Origin: Cryptomeria japonica
Lineage: Eukaryota > Streptophyta > Pinopsida > Cupressales > Cupressaceae
DNA length: 64,000 bases
Direction of reading: 5' to 3'
Assembly: GCF_030272615.1 (NCBI RefSeq)
Contig: NC_081412.1
Coordinates: forward strand, 694,346,083-694,410,082
Position numbers and translations under genes: made by a program. Positions 1 to 11,866 of this stretch are shown here, piece by piece. How positions within the stretch are numbered: the first letter of the stretch is position 1; every line of letters begins with the position of its first letter. Below the pieces are notes generated by a model, which saw only the letters and a program-made list of their open reading frames with translations, ran no database searches and was not told the origin of the DNA.

Positions 1-880
1 CATTTTTCCATTGGAAATTGCACTATGAGATTGTGTATGATTACAAGGCCAATCTAACCTATGAGATATTTTGTTTAGTTATTCATTCGAAGAATCTTTT
101 TGTAATATCGAAGCAATGAATTAGATCACCGTTGTAAGAGATCTATATATACAGCATGATTCTAGGGTTAGATACAAGACATGATATGATGTGATATGAG
201 ATAGCAGTGTGTATACATGAAGGAAGACTATTACAGAGACACAGAGAGGTCACTGAGAAGGTTATCAGTGAATAGTCAAAGAACAGAGTAAATAGAAGGG
301 TTTACCGAGTTTCATTATGGGTTACCAAGGTATGCTACAAGCTAGGTAATCTTATTCAGAGCACATAGAATCTGCTTTAACATTTTAGATGTAAAGTTGT
401 AGATATTTGTAATGATTATATTGTAATATTTTGAAGTTGTAAGAGAAACCTTTAACAAGGTAAAAAACTCTAACCAAGTCTATAAATTGTAAATCCTTTA
501 ACCAGGTGCTACACTTATATAGTGTTGTAAAAATCCTTTAGTAAGGTAGATCTAACTGATCTTAATACTCCTAACAAGGTAAGCTATCAGAAATAGCTAA
601 ATGTAGCTCTAACCGAGCATTCTTTATTATTGTAGTAGTGAAGTTGTGGGTGCCATCCCCACCGTAGTTTTTCTCTCTAACCAAGAGTTTCTACGTGACC
701 AAAATATATGTGTTGTGGAGTGAATCATATATGATTGTTATCTGTTGATTATAGTTTTATTTTATGTTACTTCACTATTCTATTTATGCATAATAGTAAG
801 GTTATTACAAAAGAAAAGTTTTGGAGTGCTGATTCACCCCTCCCCTCTCAGTACATTAGCTTTCTATATTGGGCCTAACA
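1..880 (+). repeat. Copia-type LTR, 3' part (LTR-a), cut by window edge
   Basis: The segment ends with the layout seen in other LTRs here: short CTAAC/AGGT-type microrepeats (about 440-630), a 'ccaccgtagtttttctc' block near 658, then a pyrimidine-rich 'attcacccctcccctctca' block at about 830-850, ending in AACA at 880. Its start lies outside the window. It differs too much from the LTR at 5125-6242 to be the 5' LTR of H1, and no tRNA-Met type primer site follows it. Confidence 0.6.
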
Positions 881-1682
881 ACTCCTAGCTTCCTTTCCAA
901 GCAACCTGCAATTCAAAATTTTAAGGTTGTGACCATGGGGTGCTCACCTCCCAGCCTAGGCTTACTAGAAGCCACCCCCAAGCTTGGAGAACCAAGTCCT
1001 AGATAGGTTACACTCAAGAAAACACAAATAGACAAGGGAAAACAAAACACAACAAACACATTTCCTTCCCAAGCTGAAACGTCATCACATAATGTGATGT
1101 TTTACTAGGGTGGAAGTGGACCAAGTACCCTAGAGGAGATCTGCTAGATAGTAACTCATAGGAAACCCATGGCATCCAAGAAAACACAACAAAACTCATT
1201 TAATCCCCATATCCTTATGACCCCCAAAGGCAAACATGCCATATTTGCTCCCCTTATGACCCTCGAATGCATAAATAGAACTATATAGCAAGGGTCACAT
1301 GGACAAACCCTTGAGATCACTCTCATGATGAGAGCATCTCACTTTAAGGCTGTCAAACTCCTTCCACCCCCAAGACCATTCTGCCCTCCCAAGGGTAAGA
1401 TGGTCTTGGATACTCCTAAAACACAACAAATGCATCAACAGAAAATAGGAACAGATTCACATAAAGCTTTCACAATTACAATACAATAAAAAAAATACAA
1501 TATTTCCATTCAAGCATTCTACCAACAGATTTTCAAATAAACAAGTAAGAAAAAACTCCAACCTTGAATCTGCCAAGGGTATTCTAGGGAGAGCTTGGAG
1601 AAGAGCAGCCCAATCCACAAAACGTTTCTGCAACACTTAACCAAATTTTTTTCCTATTCTCAAACTGGTTTTCCTTCAAAAA
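881..1682. other. Unassigned spacer
   Basis: About 800 bases with no coding region I can support. It may be leader sequence of the H1 element or remains of the element owning LTR-a. A CATAAATAG box at about 1269 resembles a TATA box, but nothing downstream confirms it. Confidence 0.4.
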
Positions 1683-4600
1683 TTGTCCAAAATCTCCAAA
1701 GATGGAGAGTGGGTGATTAGCTCACTAAGCTTCAATCTCTATCCTAAGAAGGATTCTCTCACTCTTTCCAACCTCTTAGATAGAGTGAGGGACTCCCATT
1801 GGTTGGTCTTCCCTAGGTCTTACACACTCCCTAACCAAGGCACCTCAAGAAGAGGAATGAAATGGGGAAGAGGAATTACACCTATCAAGAAGGTTATCTA
1901 ACCAAGGATGGCACTCCTATAGATGGAATTCGTCCATCTTGGGAAAACCACTTTTCAGGGTGGTTAAACAAGCCCTAGGGGAAAGACACATGGCCAATTT
2001 TGGCCTTCACCCATAGGTACCCCATGAGGCTTAATAAAAATGATCTAAAACTGACTCATGGAGAGAATATGTACTTAGAAAGGACTCACACAATTACCAA
2101 GGAAGCCATTCAGGCTCTGACTGGCTACTTTGCAACCGGTGAAGTACCTGAGCTAAGGAAAATTTCTAAGGATGTTGTCTTTGAGTTAACCACTTCTACA
2201 TCTGACAGGTATTTTTTTTCTATCAACAACATTAGGGACCCTGAAGTGAAATTAACAGCAATGGTGATAGGCTACCGAGTATTTTACTCCAGTAGACTTA
2301 ATAGCATTCCATAAAAAAAAATCCACACAAATCACAGAATGATTGTGGATAATGCTAACTATGATATCTGTGAAGCTATTAGAAGATAACTATTTTTGAA
2401 TTTGAAATCTATCAAGAAGGATAGTAGTTAGAAATTCAAGTTTGGTCAGCTTTTAGTCGACCTATTATTTTACTTTTAGAATTTTCTACCGGGGATAGGA
2501 GACATTGAGTGGTAAAAATGACTCACCGGGTCTCGACAAAAATCAAGAACAACATCAAGGCGGTAAAGAATACTTTCCATGCTGCCCTGAACAAGTATTT
2601 CAACGAGTTCTAGAAGAAAATGAGTATGAGAATAAGAATACCAGAAGAGGTGGTAAAGAACTTTGAGAAGGATATAATCTTCACCATTACCACTGATTTT
2701 TGGCTGATGCAAGATATTGAGACAAATAAGGAAGAAATGGAAGACATGAGTTATGAAGTAAACTATGATCTTCTATTTGGCTATGCTAACACCTTATTGG
2801 CATCACCGATAGCCAAAGAGAAAAGAAAATTGGACATTGTGGCAGTCCAAAATGAAGTTGCACAAACTGATACTGCACCTATGAAAAGTGCAAAAGGAAA
2901 GAATAAAAAGTCTGATAAAGAATCTCCAACAAAGAGTACTAGGGTTACCAAGACTGCCCTAACCAAAAAGGAATCAGAACCCAGGTTATATATTAAGAAA
3001 GAGACAAAGAAGAGATGTAGAAAATTAATTTTGCAACCAAAATTTGAGGGAACAAATTCTGATGAAGAACCAAAGAAGGTAAAGACATCTAGAAAAATAT
3101 CTAAGAAGGTAAAGGTAGTGCCAAAGGAAACTACACCTATTGATATAGCTGCTTACAAACCAGATTCCCATTTTGAAAGAACAATGAAGACACTAGGGAG
3201 GAATAGGTTTGACAATGTCAAAGAATATTTTGATTCCTTCACTGAAGATGAGAAAGAGCAAGTGATTCAATAGGTAATCACTCATTTGTGTCATTACAGT
3301 AGAATTCCACATGATTTGGAAAATATTATTTCAATCTCTTTGTATAATATTCTTTTAGATAAATGGGAGGATGCTATAAAATTGGAAAAATAAATTATTG
3401 ATGAAGTATTTATACAATATTTTCCCAATTTATCTACGGATGGAATTAGTGCTTTAGTTGATCAATACAAAGCACATTTTTCTTTTAAAGAAAGAATATT
3501 GAAGCTTATTAATGGTAAAAGAGCAATTATTGAAACTCAGACACATCAAATAGCCTATGCAATAAAAAATATGGAAGAACTCATCCAGTCTTCTAAGAAT
3601 AAGGATAAAGAAGAGATAGCTAATGATGTTAATAGACCGAAAATGGATGAAGAGGAGGTTATTCAACTTGATGAGGTCTATCCACTCAAGAAGAAGGATA
3701 ATTCAATTATTATTGTTGAGGATAATGTTCAGAACATAGTGAACCTATCTAGAGACAACACTGTACCAGATATGGAGCCCCCAACAATCACTGATGTATA
3801 GGTTACACTAGTTGAGCAATCAGCTACTAAACTAAAAGTGGACAATCCACCAGCAATAGAACAATTGGAGAAGCCACAATATCCATCATTCATTCAAGAA
3901 ATTCAGAAGGAGACTACTAAAAATATTGCTATGCAGTCACCTAAAAAGACAACACAACAAAATACAAAGAAAGCTATGATTAAAGTTGTATCCCCTGAAC
4001 TGGCAAAGCAGAAACAAATTGAAGATGATGATGATGATTCTTTAAGTATTTTAGGACCTATTTAATGAACACTTTGCATGCATCAGAAATGATGAAGATT
4101 TCTATTGCTATGCAATCTAGAGTGCATAAGAAGAGACTTAAATAGCAAAGGGTTTAAGCAGAGACAATTCAGAATGCAATTGAAATTTTGTCTATTCTAC
4201 TACCAGAAACATTTATAGCACATCATTCTACACCCATTAGTAAACTTGGTCAGTTAGTTGCAGATGCATCTAATCACATCAAGTCACTAGAAGATGTTTC
4301 TCAACTTTATGCTGAAAAGAGCCACAAGAAGAAATATGGAGACAAACTAGAAAAGAATATTGAAAGTGGCAAAATGGCTATCTCACAATAAAAGTGTTGA
4401 GAAAAGATATTGAAATAGGAGGAAAGTATCTTGCCTCTACCTCCAATGTTACTTTCTTTTATTCTAACATTTCAAAAAGTCAAATTGAAACAAAGCAAGA
4501 AATGGAAAGGATATGAAAGGCCTATGTCCCACTCCAGGACTCCATACATGCCTTTAACAAGTCTATAGGTGATTTACATAACAAATTGGACAGCTATGAT

Positions 4601-4866
4601 AATGAGAAGGAAAAGAGACTCTGATCTCTAAAAGAACTCAAGAGTCTTCTCACATCACAAGTAGACATATTACAAAGAGCCTACTCCAATGCAGAAGCTA
4701 TTCTTGCAACCCCTGAAACCTGCATACTGGACTCAATGGAAGAATTCCATTCTTAGCTGATGTCTACATTCGAGTATACTGCACACATATTGGAATCATG
4801 GGAAAACACTTTGTCATAGATGAAGAAGAGATTCAATGCTATTTTTATGAGATTAGCTAATGCATG
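1683..4866 (+). pseudogene. H-family protein of unknown function (H1 copy), decayed
   Basis: I do not recognise this protein. About 1,060 codons are broken by several stops and frameshifts; the main open stretches are 1683-1901, 2000-2314, 2620-3273, 3499-3801, 3838-4065 and 4188-4391. The N-terminal third has a stretch with VIGYRVFYSSRLNSI followed by NYDICEAIRR and FKFGQLL. The middle (2880-3130) is rich in lysine, serine and threonine and looks like a nuclear-localising or nucleic-acid-binding tail. A second acidic stretch ends in DDDDDS near 4050. The C-terminal third looks coiled-coil and ends with SWENTL and RFNAIF before a TGA at 4864. The same blocks occur in order in H2 (minus strand, 41930-47338) and the last one in H3. 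It occupies the place where Copia pol should end, just before the PPT. A Gag-like role is conceivable but unproven. Confidence 0.6.
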
Positions 4867-5124
4867 AACTTTTTTTAAGTTATTGTTATATATGTTGAAC
4901 ACTTTGATACAAATTTTCTATATATATGTATGTATTTTACCTTTTCAATTTGGCATTGTTGTCAAAGGGGGAGTAGAAATATGTATGTGTGCTTCTGAAA
5001 ATTTTGTATTTATGCATGCATTAAGGGAGGGTATGAGTATATGTGTAAATTTGTTGTTTATGCACACTTAGCGGTATTACTTTAAAATTTTCTAAGTATT
5101 GCTATCAATGCCAAAGGGGGAGAT
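4867..5124 (+). other. H1 3' untranslated region with two polypurine tracts
   Basis: Two PPT-like stretches, caaagggggag at about 4963-4973 and caaagggggagat at 5112-5124, lie after the coding region. The second abuts the LTR and is the likely primer for plus-strand DNA synthesis. GCCAA before it and TTGGC after it form a short inverted repeat around the tract. Confidence 0.6.
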
Positions 5125-6242
5125 CGTTGGCTTGATGATGATTGTAATGAATTCATCACTTGTTGCCATTGATGAAACACTCTCACACACACATATGATT
5201 ATATCGACTACCGATGTAACTTCAATTATTTACACTGTTAACTGGTATGTTAGAGGTTTATATCTAACAGGTACTTTGTGTTAACCGATATGTGCATAAG
5301 AGACAACCTATGGTTATACCAAGTTAGCATCAAGATGAAGATCTAGATGGAGATCAAATGAAGATTCATGGACAACGGTTCATATATTTTATTCAAACTG
5401 ATATTGATTGTTCTAACCGGTATTTGGTTATTTTTGTGATGAGTTACCTACACCGACTACTTGGTGGTAATTTTTGTGATGAGTTATGATCACATGTCTA
5501 GATACATTGCATCTAGGAAATTGTGTTTTGATTTCCTTGGATTGACATAAAATTTGAATGTCTATTTAAAGACATCTTAGTGAATCATTTAAGAGAGAGA
5601 TGTTATGTAACTGATGGTATGCATGAAGAGAGAAATTTTTTGTTGAATAGTGATAATTTTTAATATGAAGAGTGTGTTGAAGAGGAGTGTTGAATTTACT
5701 TAGAAGGATTTGATCAAGCAAGTATTGTGCTACTCAGAATAGATCAAACCTTCCTTTTTGTTTTTTAACCATTACAACACAATCAAACCCCTTAATTGGG
5801 TAAGCTCTAACAAGATTCAATGTAAAAATCCTCTAACAAGATGATCCATTAGTTTGGATTCTTAAATCATCCAGCGAGGTTACTCCTAACAGGGTACTAC
5901 CTTTAACAGGGTACAAGATTCTAATCAAGCTTTGGGATCTCTAACAAGATTCGCTCCTAGTAGAGCACTTTGTAGACCTTAACCGATTAGTTATCTATTA
6001 CTGCAGATAGTTAACTTGTGAGTTTCATCTCACCATGGTTTTTAACTATTTGGGTTTTCAACGTATAAACACTTATGTTATGGTGGATGATTTACTTTTT
6101 GTGAATGTTTTTATATCATTTTGGATTGCATGCATTGTGTTTAAATGCTTTGTTAAATTCATCTACCAGTTAGTGTTTGAAGTAGTGTTTTATTTGGTGT
6201 CACTAATTCACCCCCCCCTCTTAGTGTTTTTCAAGTCCATCA
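5125..6242 (+). repeat. 3' LTR of H1
   Basis: It begins CGTTGGCTTG directly after the PPT, where the family consensus is TGTTGGC, so the first T has mutated. It contains CTAAC-type microrepeats (5780-5960), a block like caccatggttttt...gggttttc (about 6031-6058), the 'attcacccccccctctta' block at about 6207-6224, and ends near ccatca at 6242. The exact 3' end is inferred from where RT-coding sequence of C3 resumes. Confidence 0.6.
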
Positions 6243-6923
6243 GAAATTTGGTATGGGAGATTCTAAACCGGTAAGTACTCTGATGGTTACAGGTGTGAAA
6301 TTGACAAGAAAAATGTTTGTAATGTTTCGAGATTTCAGAGTGATCCTAGAGAAAATCATGAGATTGTAGTGAAAAGGATTTTTAGATACTTGCAAGGTAC
6401 ATCAAAATATGGCTTGTGGTAGCCTAAGGATGATAAATTTACTTTATGTTCATATACAAATATTGATTGGGTTGGAGATTTTGATGAGTGAAAAAGCACT
6501 TCCGGTGGAGTTATCTTTCTTGGAAAGAAGTTGGTTTCATGGATCAACAAGAAATGGTCATGTACTTCTTTGTCTACTGCTGAAGCTGGGTATGTTACTA
6601 CTGCTACTAATTGTACACAAGTTTTATGGATGAAGCAAATGTTGAAGGATATAAAGGTGGATTGTGATGCACCGATAGTTATTAACTGTGATAACTCTAC
6701 TATTATTGATATATCAAAGAATTGGATATTTCATTCTAAAACAAAGAACATATCTATAAAGTATAACTTTTTGAAGGAAAAGGTGGAAGCAAATGAAGTT
6801 AGACTGGTTTATGTGAACACTAAAGAATAGATTGCAGATATTTTCACTCAATCTTTTCCCATGGAATTATTTGAGTACGTGAGAGACAGATTGAGAGTTT
6901 TTCTCCCTCTGGTAGAGACTTGA
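6243..6923 (+). pseudogene. Copia pol remnant: RT C-terminus and RNase H (C3)
   Basis: Reverse transcriptase/RNase H remnant of Ty1/Copia. A KFGMGDSKPVST-type stretch (about 6246-6282) marks the end of RT. It is followed, after a small gap and frameshift, by the QSDPRENH...RIFRYLQGT linker and RNase H. RNase H motifs seen are LSTAEAGY (normally STTEAEY, so the second acidic residue is altered), INCDNST, HSKTKNISIKYNF and a broken QIADIFT segment interrupted by a stop at about 6828. The first catalytic Asp segment reads SYTNIDW rather than the usual YTDADW. It ends at the TGA at 6921-6923. Non-functional. Confidence 0.85.
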
Positions 6924-7286
6924 TTGATACAATTTGGCATCAGTTCGACATGCATTATCAGAGATACTATTCATTCCAACACTGATTTGGGATGCTACTA
7001 CTCAGGGGGAGTAGTCAGCTTTTTGATTTAGTGATTTATGTTCTTGCTTTGATATTTTTGTCAGATTTTTGGAATTGATGTCAAAGGGGGAGAGATATTG
7101 ATGTGAAAAAGACAAAGGAAGAAAAAGAAAAAGTCATAGGGGGAGAAATATGAATAAGAAAAAGTAAAGGGAGAGATATTGACATTCATTGTTGGTTGTC
7201 TTCCATTGGGGGAGACTTTTTTGGCATTTCTTGGTACTTAGATGTTTTTTACATCTAGTGTTTCCATCAATGCAAAAGGGGGAGAT
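6924..7286 (+). other. C3 3' UTR with polypurine-tract array
   Basis: Runs of GGGGGAG occur at about 7005, 7085, 7139 and 7205 and at the LTR border (7277-7286). The last, aaaagggggagat, is the functional-position PPT. The repetition of PPT-like runs is shared with other Copia and H elements in the window. Confidence 0.6.
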
Positions 7287-8000
7287 TGTTGGCCATTTGG
7301 TGGAATAGATTATGTGTTGCTACAATGGATGTATGTGAGCGAATAATTGGTTTTATCTGGTGGCCGACTTGATTGTTTATGGTCAAGGGTTTGTATATAT
7401 AGATGTAAGATCTCATTGTAGATCATCATGGTTATTGTTAGAGGTCATGGTCAAGGAATGTAATGTGCGAATAATGTAATATCATTCAAGTAGAGGAGTT
7501 GGTCAATCATTGGAGATCAAATTTGGTTTATGTAAGAGGATTTAGTCCTCCGATATTGAGCTTAACTGGAACTATACTTAGGCATAGGAGATGCTATCTT
7601 TTGCAGTTCAACACTTCTTCAGATTGTAGTTTGGATTTATATGTAGTCAATGAGGCTCCTTTTGTGATGAGCAGTGCGCTCTAGGCTATTGACCTTCCTG
7701 CAAGTGTAGGCCCCTCAATTGTAATTCACATACTTAGTGTAGAAGTATTATCTGACTATGGATAGGCTTCCCACCATGGTTTTTCCCTTTATTGGGTTTT
7801 CCACATACAAATCTTGGTGTCATGTGGATGGTATTTATTCTGTGATTATTGTTTATGCCTAATTGGTTTAACTTCTATTCCGGTATTAATATTTTGGGTT
7901 TCAGTTTAAAGTTTAAAATTCTAATGGTTCCTGTAATTTGTGACAACTGATTCACCCCCCCCCCTCTTAATTGTCTTCCAGTTATTTGAACTGTCTAACA
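7287..8000 (+). repeat. 3' LTR of C3
   Basis: It starts TGTTGGCCATTTGG directly after the PPT and ends TCTAACA (TG...CA ends), 714 bases. It contains 'cccaccatggtttttccc...gggttttccacat' (about 7770-7806) and the C-run block (7950-7968) near its end. Its middle part resembles the truncated LTR at 11549-11866 (shared GCAGTG-GCTCTAGGC segment). Confidence 0.75.
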
Positions 8001-9374
8001 ATAACAACTTTCACTTTATTTCTTCACACTTCTTCTTTTCTTCTAAAATATTAATACATTATTCACTCACATACATCCACTCTACCATACCTCACACAAG
8101 ATTATTATATTTATTTATACATGACATCAACCTTGGAAAGATCAACAAGGTCATCTAACCACTCACAACCTAATTACAAAAATATAATTACACTGAATAC
8201 AATATAATATGTAGACCAAGCAATGTCAGCTATGACATAACACAAACCCAAATAAATCGCCTCAAACATGAAACACCTCCAAGAATTATTCCACGATCAT
8301 CCGCAACACACTACAATCATCCAGTCGGTCAAGAACATGAAGAACACCAACATACTAAAGGAAACCATCAATTACAAGATCAACGATTAATGTGGACCAC
8401 CAACACAAAATGCACATAATATAGAAACATCCACAAGCATCATTATTCATGAATTAACATAGCAACATACACACCAACACAAATTACTAGAATCGCCATC
8501 ATCATCATACCGAACCTCGGGAACACTAACTGCAATAACTGTCAATTTTGAAAAATCACTTGCAGACCTCCAAACCACAAACCATTTGAATTGAGGACAC
8601 ACACCAACATCCCAAACATACTTCTAAATCCGCAAATCGAGATATTATAATGTGGAGCAATGCAGATCAAAATACTATAAACTATCATCACTGAACAACT
8701 AAAAAACTAGTCACAACACAAATACCCATACCTCAATCAAATCTTCATGTGGACCTCTGAGACTTGTAGTGAGTCATCTAAAAGCAAAAATCTAAAAACC
8801 CTTTAATCCACAAACTCTGATCTTCAACATACTGAACAAACCAACTCACTGAACTTCACTGCATCACTATCACAAACAGAGAAATATGTTGACATCAATG
8901 ACAACACATCTCTCAAATACCTCTCAAGCACATATTTGCAACATTCTTCCAACAATCTCACCAAACTTCCAACATAGTCATGTTCCAAAGACAACCATTG
9001 TGCTTGAAACGCTCATAGAAAGCTCAAAAATCACTATGAAAGCTATGAACTCAAAATAATGCAAATGAGCAAATGAGGGGTTAAAATTTATATTTATAGC
9101 CCAAAATTAGGGTTTTTCCCTCCAAAATGGTTGTGGTCCTCCTGAACTTTGAAGCACTTGTAGGATAGTCAAACGGACTTCAAATTGTGTAAAACTAAAA
9201 ATTATTGCTCACTAGCATGGTATCGTTAAATTGGTCTCAATTCTATAATTTTTTGATCAATTTTTGGAGGGGGCATATTTACACCCTAATGTCATCAGGG
9301 CATTATTGGGGCAAGAAATTTTGAATTTTTTCTTTGAAACAATGTTGTTCCAATATTTTCTCAAAGAGGGGTAA
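8001..9374 (+). other. G3: 3' internal region of a Ty3/Gypsy element, no recognised gene
   Basis: Sequence directly upstream of a Gypsy-type PPT (ctcaaagaggggtaaa, about 9360-9374) and LTR. No pol sequence is visible. On the minus strand it has a TATA box (9091-9098) and downstream sequence that could be an antisense leader, but no protein I recognise. This position matches the antisense PMD gene of G2. Confidence 0.5.
9091..9098 (-). promoter_or_regulatory. Candidate antisense promoter (TATA box) in G3
   Basis: The minus strand reads CTATAAATATAAA here, about 280 bases inside the element from its PPT, pointing away from the LTR. G2 has a TATA box at nearly the same distance (about 250 bases) from its own PPT with the same direction. 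Confidence 0.4.
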
Positions 9375-10134
9375 ATGTAGACACCTAAAAATGTCTCGTC
9401 AATGATGCACTAACCATTCAACTTATTGATTAAATAATTCTTTAATTATTTAATGGATCTAATTAAATTCTTCTAAACTAACTAAATCATCACATTCCTC
9501 CAACATTACTAATTATTCTATTTCTTCTCTAATCATTTAATTATTTAATCTCCTCTTTATATTAATTAAATATTTATTAAATTCAATTTCTAAATAATTT
9601 ATTTAAATTATTTAATTAACTAACTCATTCTTTTCAAATATTAAAATTCAATTGTCCCCAAATTCTAATTTCAATAAATTACACATGCATTTCACTTTTC
9701 AAAAATCCAACTTCAAATTAAATAAAAATAAAATTTGAAATTCATGTCAAATTCCTAAAGCAAATGTTGAAAATCTAACTCACACTGACTTCCACTCCGA
9801 CTGAGCAATAAAATTTGTCAACTCTTTAATTAACTCATCAATAAGCTTTTTGGAACAAATCAATCAAATTCAATTAATAGACCAATCAACTCAGCTCATT
9901 GATCAATCAACCTAGTTGACTCATCAATCAAATGAATTTAACTCCCAATCAGTTTTGTCTCAAGCAATATCAACCATTGACCAATTTTGTTTCAGGATGC
10001 ATCTCAATAGTTCATCTCTCTCATCCAATATCTATAAATTTAAATCAATTCTCCTAATTTTCCTTGACCACCATCTTTAAAATTATTGTGTCTAACTTAT
10101 GCATGTACTCCAACACAACACTAAGAGTCACACA
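9375..10134 (+). repeat. 3' LTR of Gypsy element G3
   Basis: It starts TGTAGACACC right after the PPT, the same start as the G2 LTR. It contains the AT-rich TTAATT/AAATA palindromic stretch common to these Gypsy LTRs (9415-9620). The 3' end is uncertain; CACACA at 10134 is a candidate. Confidence 0.55.
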
Positions 10135-10305
10135 ATCACTATGATGAAGAAGAGCAATGGAAGCCATCAATGAAGTCAATGAGGGAGTTTAATGTGTTTA
10201 ATTTCTAATTTTTAAGTCATTGATTTCTATTGTATATTTCATTGTGTTTATGGATTAGTTAATTAGATTAGAGTATTAGTGGTTCTCTCTTAAATCTGAT
10301 TAAAT

Positions 10306-11313
10306 ATGGCTAGTTTTCCCATAAAAATAGAGGGTCCTTCTAATATTGTTAATGCAACTCCTCAACATGCAGTAGCCACTCAACCTAAAATTGAAATTCA
10401 TGAGACTGGTGACGATGATAGCAAAATAGAGATAGATGAAGAGATCACCAAAGTGAAGGCAACTAAGGCTCCCATAAAGCCACAAGAATAATTACTAGAT
10501 AAAGACCCAATGATTGAGAAATTGTTCAACCACCTGCAAATCCTGCTCCTTCAATATATATACCACCAACAATGATCTCGTGATAGTTCCTATCCAACCA
10601 CAAGATGAACAAGAAATAAAGATGGATAAGGAACCAAACAATCCAAGGATGGTCTTGATGGCTAGAGACTAGGAAGAACTATTTAGGGAGGCGTAGAGAA
10701 AAATGAAAGAAGAAAACTTGAAAAAAGAATCAGAGTCTCAGGAGGAAGAGAAGGAAGACCTTCCTAGGCCTTCACCAAAGAAGAAAACTCCTCAAAAGGT
10801 TTAGGTAGTGGAACCTAAAGGTCAAGAAGAAAAACATGTATCACAACAAGATGCAACTACTAATAGTTTGTCTCTCCAAGGAGGAGATAACCCAAATATA
10901 CCTAGATATTCACTATTGATATTGATAAACAGATAGGAGTCAGCCAGGGCAAGCTTGCTATTATTTCTCAATCTTTTGACCACAATGTAACATTAACCAA
11001 AAGTATTGAAGGACAAATTATAGCCTTAAATGATTAGATCTCAAGCCTTCAAGTAGATAAGGAGAAAGTTTTGAGGAAAGTGGGTGAACTCCTGAACCTG
11101 ATTGCCATCCGGTTAGATACTATGCTAAGTAATAAGGTGGACTATATGAAGGAAATGGCCCGACTTGTACCATCAGATTTGAGAGAATTCAAAATTCATG
11201 CTACTATATTTAATGAATTTATCATAGTTTTGAATAAGTACCTGAAGAGTGGGTGGGATACTCACCTAGTATTTTTGAAGACTACTTATGCTGACATCTT
11301 CAAGTATTTGTAA
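10306..11313 (+). pseudogene. H-family protein fragment (H3 copy)
   Basis: Unrecognised protein, the C-terminal part of the H family. Open pieces lie at 10306-10491 (acidic, with a DDDSKIEIDEEI stretch) and 11071-11313. The intervening sequence is Lys/Glu-rich with stops. The last block, SGWDTHL...TTYADIFKYL before a TAA at 11311-11313, lines up with SWENTL...RFNAIF in H1 and SWESTL...NFKGIF in H2. It is then followed by the same 'ttgttgtcaaagg(a/g)gg' PPT sequence. The N-terminal part is missing or lost to the Gypsy LTR upstream. Confidence 0.5.
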
Positions 11314-11548
11314 AATATATGTCAATTTTGGGTAGCACCCCATCTTTGGAATTGTTGTCAAAGGAGGAAAGATGAGGTGAAAAATGTACAGACTAATTAT
11401 GTATAGAGTGTACAGTTTTGTGATGCAGATTTTTGGATTGTTGATCTAAGGGAGAGCCTCAAAATTCTTTTATTCTTTCATCTGGTGTACAGGTTTCAAC
11501 ACTTAGCCATTTTTCATAGGTGTTGCCATCAATTCCAAAGGAGGAGAT
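11314..11548 (+). other. H3 3' UTR and PPT
   Basis: PPT-like caaaggaggaaag at about 11359 and ccaaaggaggagat at 11535-11548, both with one G changed to A relative to the other elements. The second borders the LTR. Confidence 0.5.
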
Positions 11549-11866
11549 TGTTGACACTCATCCAATGATTTTAGGTGACTTCCGATAGTTGTTTATTTGT
11601 TTAAGGTTGTCATTTATGACAACTCTTCTTGATGATTGAGAGTTCATTTCATTCTTGCATAATCATATGCTAATTGAGAGTTCATTTCATTGTATTTTCT
11701 CATTGTAATCAAATTGAAATTTAGTGATACTTCCTTGAAGGTTGTACCCTTCCGGGCAACTATATTTGAGCAGTGAGCTCTAGGCAGTCAGCCTGAATGC
11801 AAGTGCATTCCCCATCTATGTAATATTTATGTACTCCTGGCCATAGTATATGAATGTTGTGGGTTC
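11549..11866 (+). repeat. 3' LTR of H3, truncated by insertion of G1
   Basis: It starts TGTTGACACTC after the PPT and resembles the C3 LTR through the GCAGTGAGCTCTAGGC segment. It stops at 'gttgtgggttc', just where related LTRs continue with the ccaccatggtttttccc block. The Gypsy LTR of G1 begins there, so G1 was inserted into it. Confidence 0.55.

Larger units (their letters stand above)
1683..6242 (+). mobile_element. H1: Copia-like non-autonomous LTR element with an unknown protein, 5' end missing
   Basis: A decayed unknown coding region (1683-4866) is followed by two polypurine tracts and a 3' LTR (5125-6242). No gag zinc knuckle, protease, integrase or RT motif is present. The LTR start, PPT and LTR-end layout match the Copia elements of this window. 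H1 appears inserted in Copia element C3, because RT-coding sequence resumes directly after its LTR. A 5' LTR and primer site are not seen. Proliferation probably depended on Copia enzymes supplied in trans (inference). Confidence 0.65.
6243..8000 (+). mobile_element. C3: 3' fragment of a Ty1/Copia element
   Basis: It carries the C-terminal part of RT, the RNase H domain, a 3' region with repeated GGGGGAG motifs and a 714-base 3' LTR. The 5' portion is not in the window, presumably left of the H1 insertion. Confidence 0.75.

Noticed and set aside
1-880. LTR-a as the 5' LTR of H1
   Set aside because: Its sequence differs throughout from the LTR at 5125-6242 and no tRNA-Met primer site follows; they share only general layout.
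8001-9090. A possible antisense protein in G3
   Set aside because: Minus-strand reading gives only short pieces with stops and no PMD signature, so only the promoter-like box is reported.
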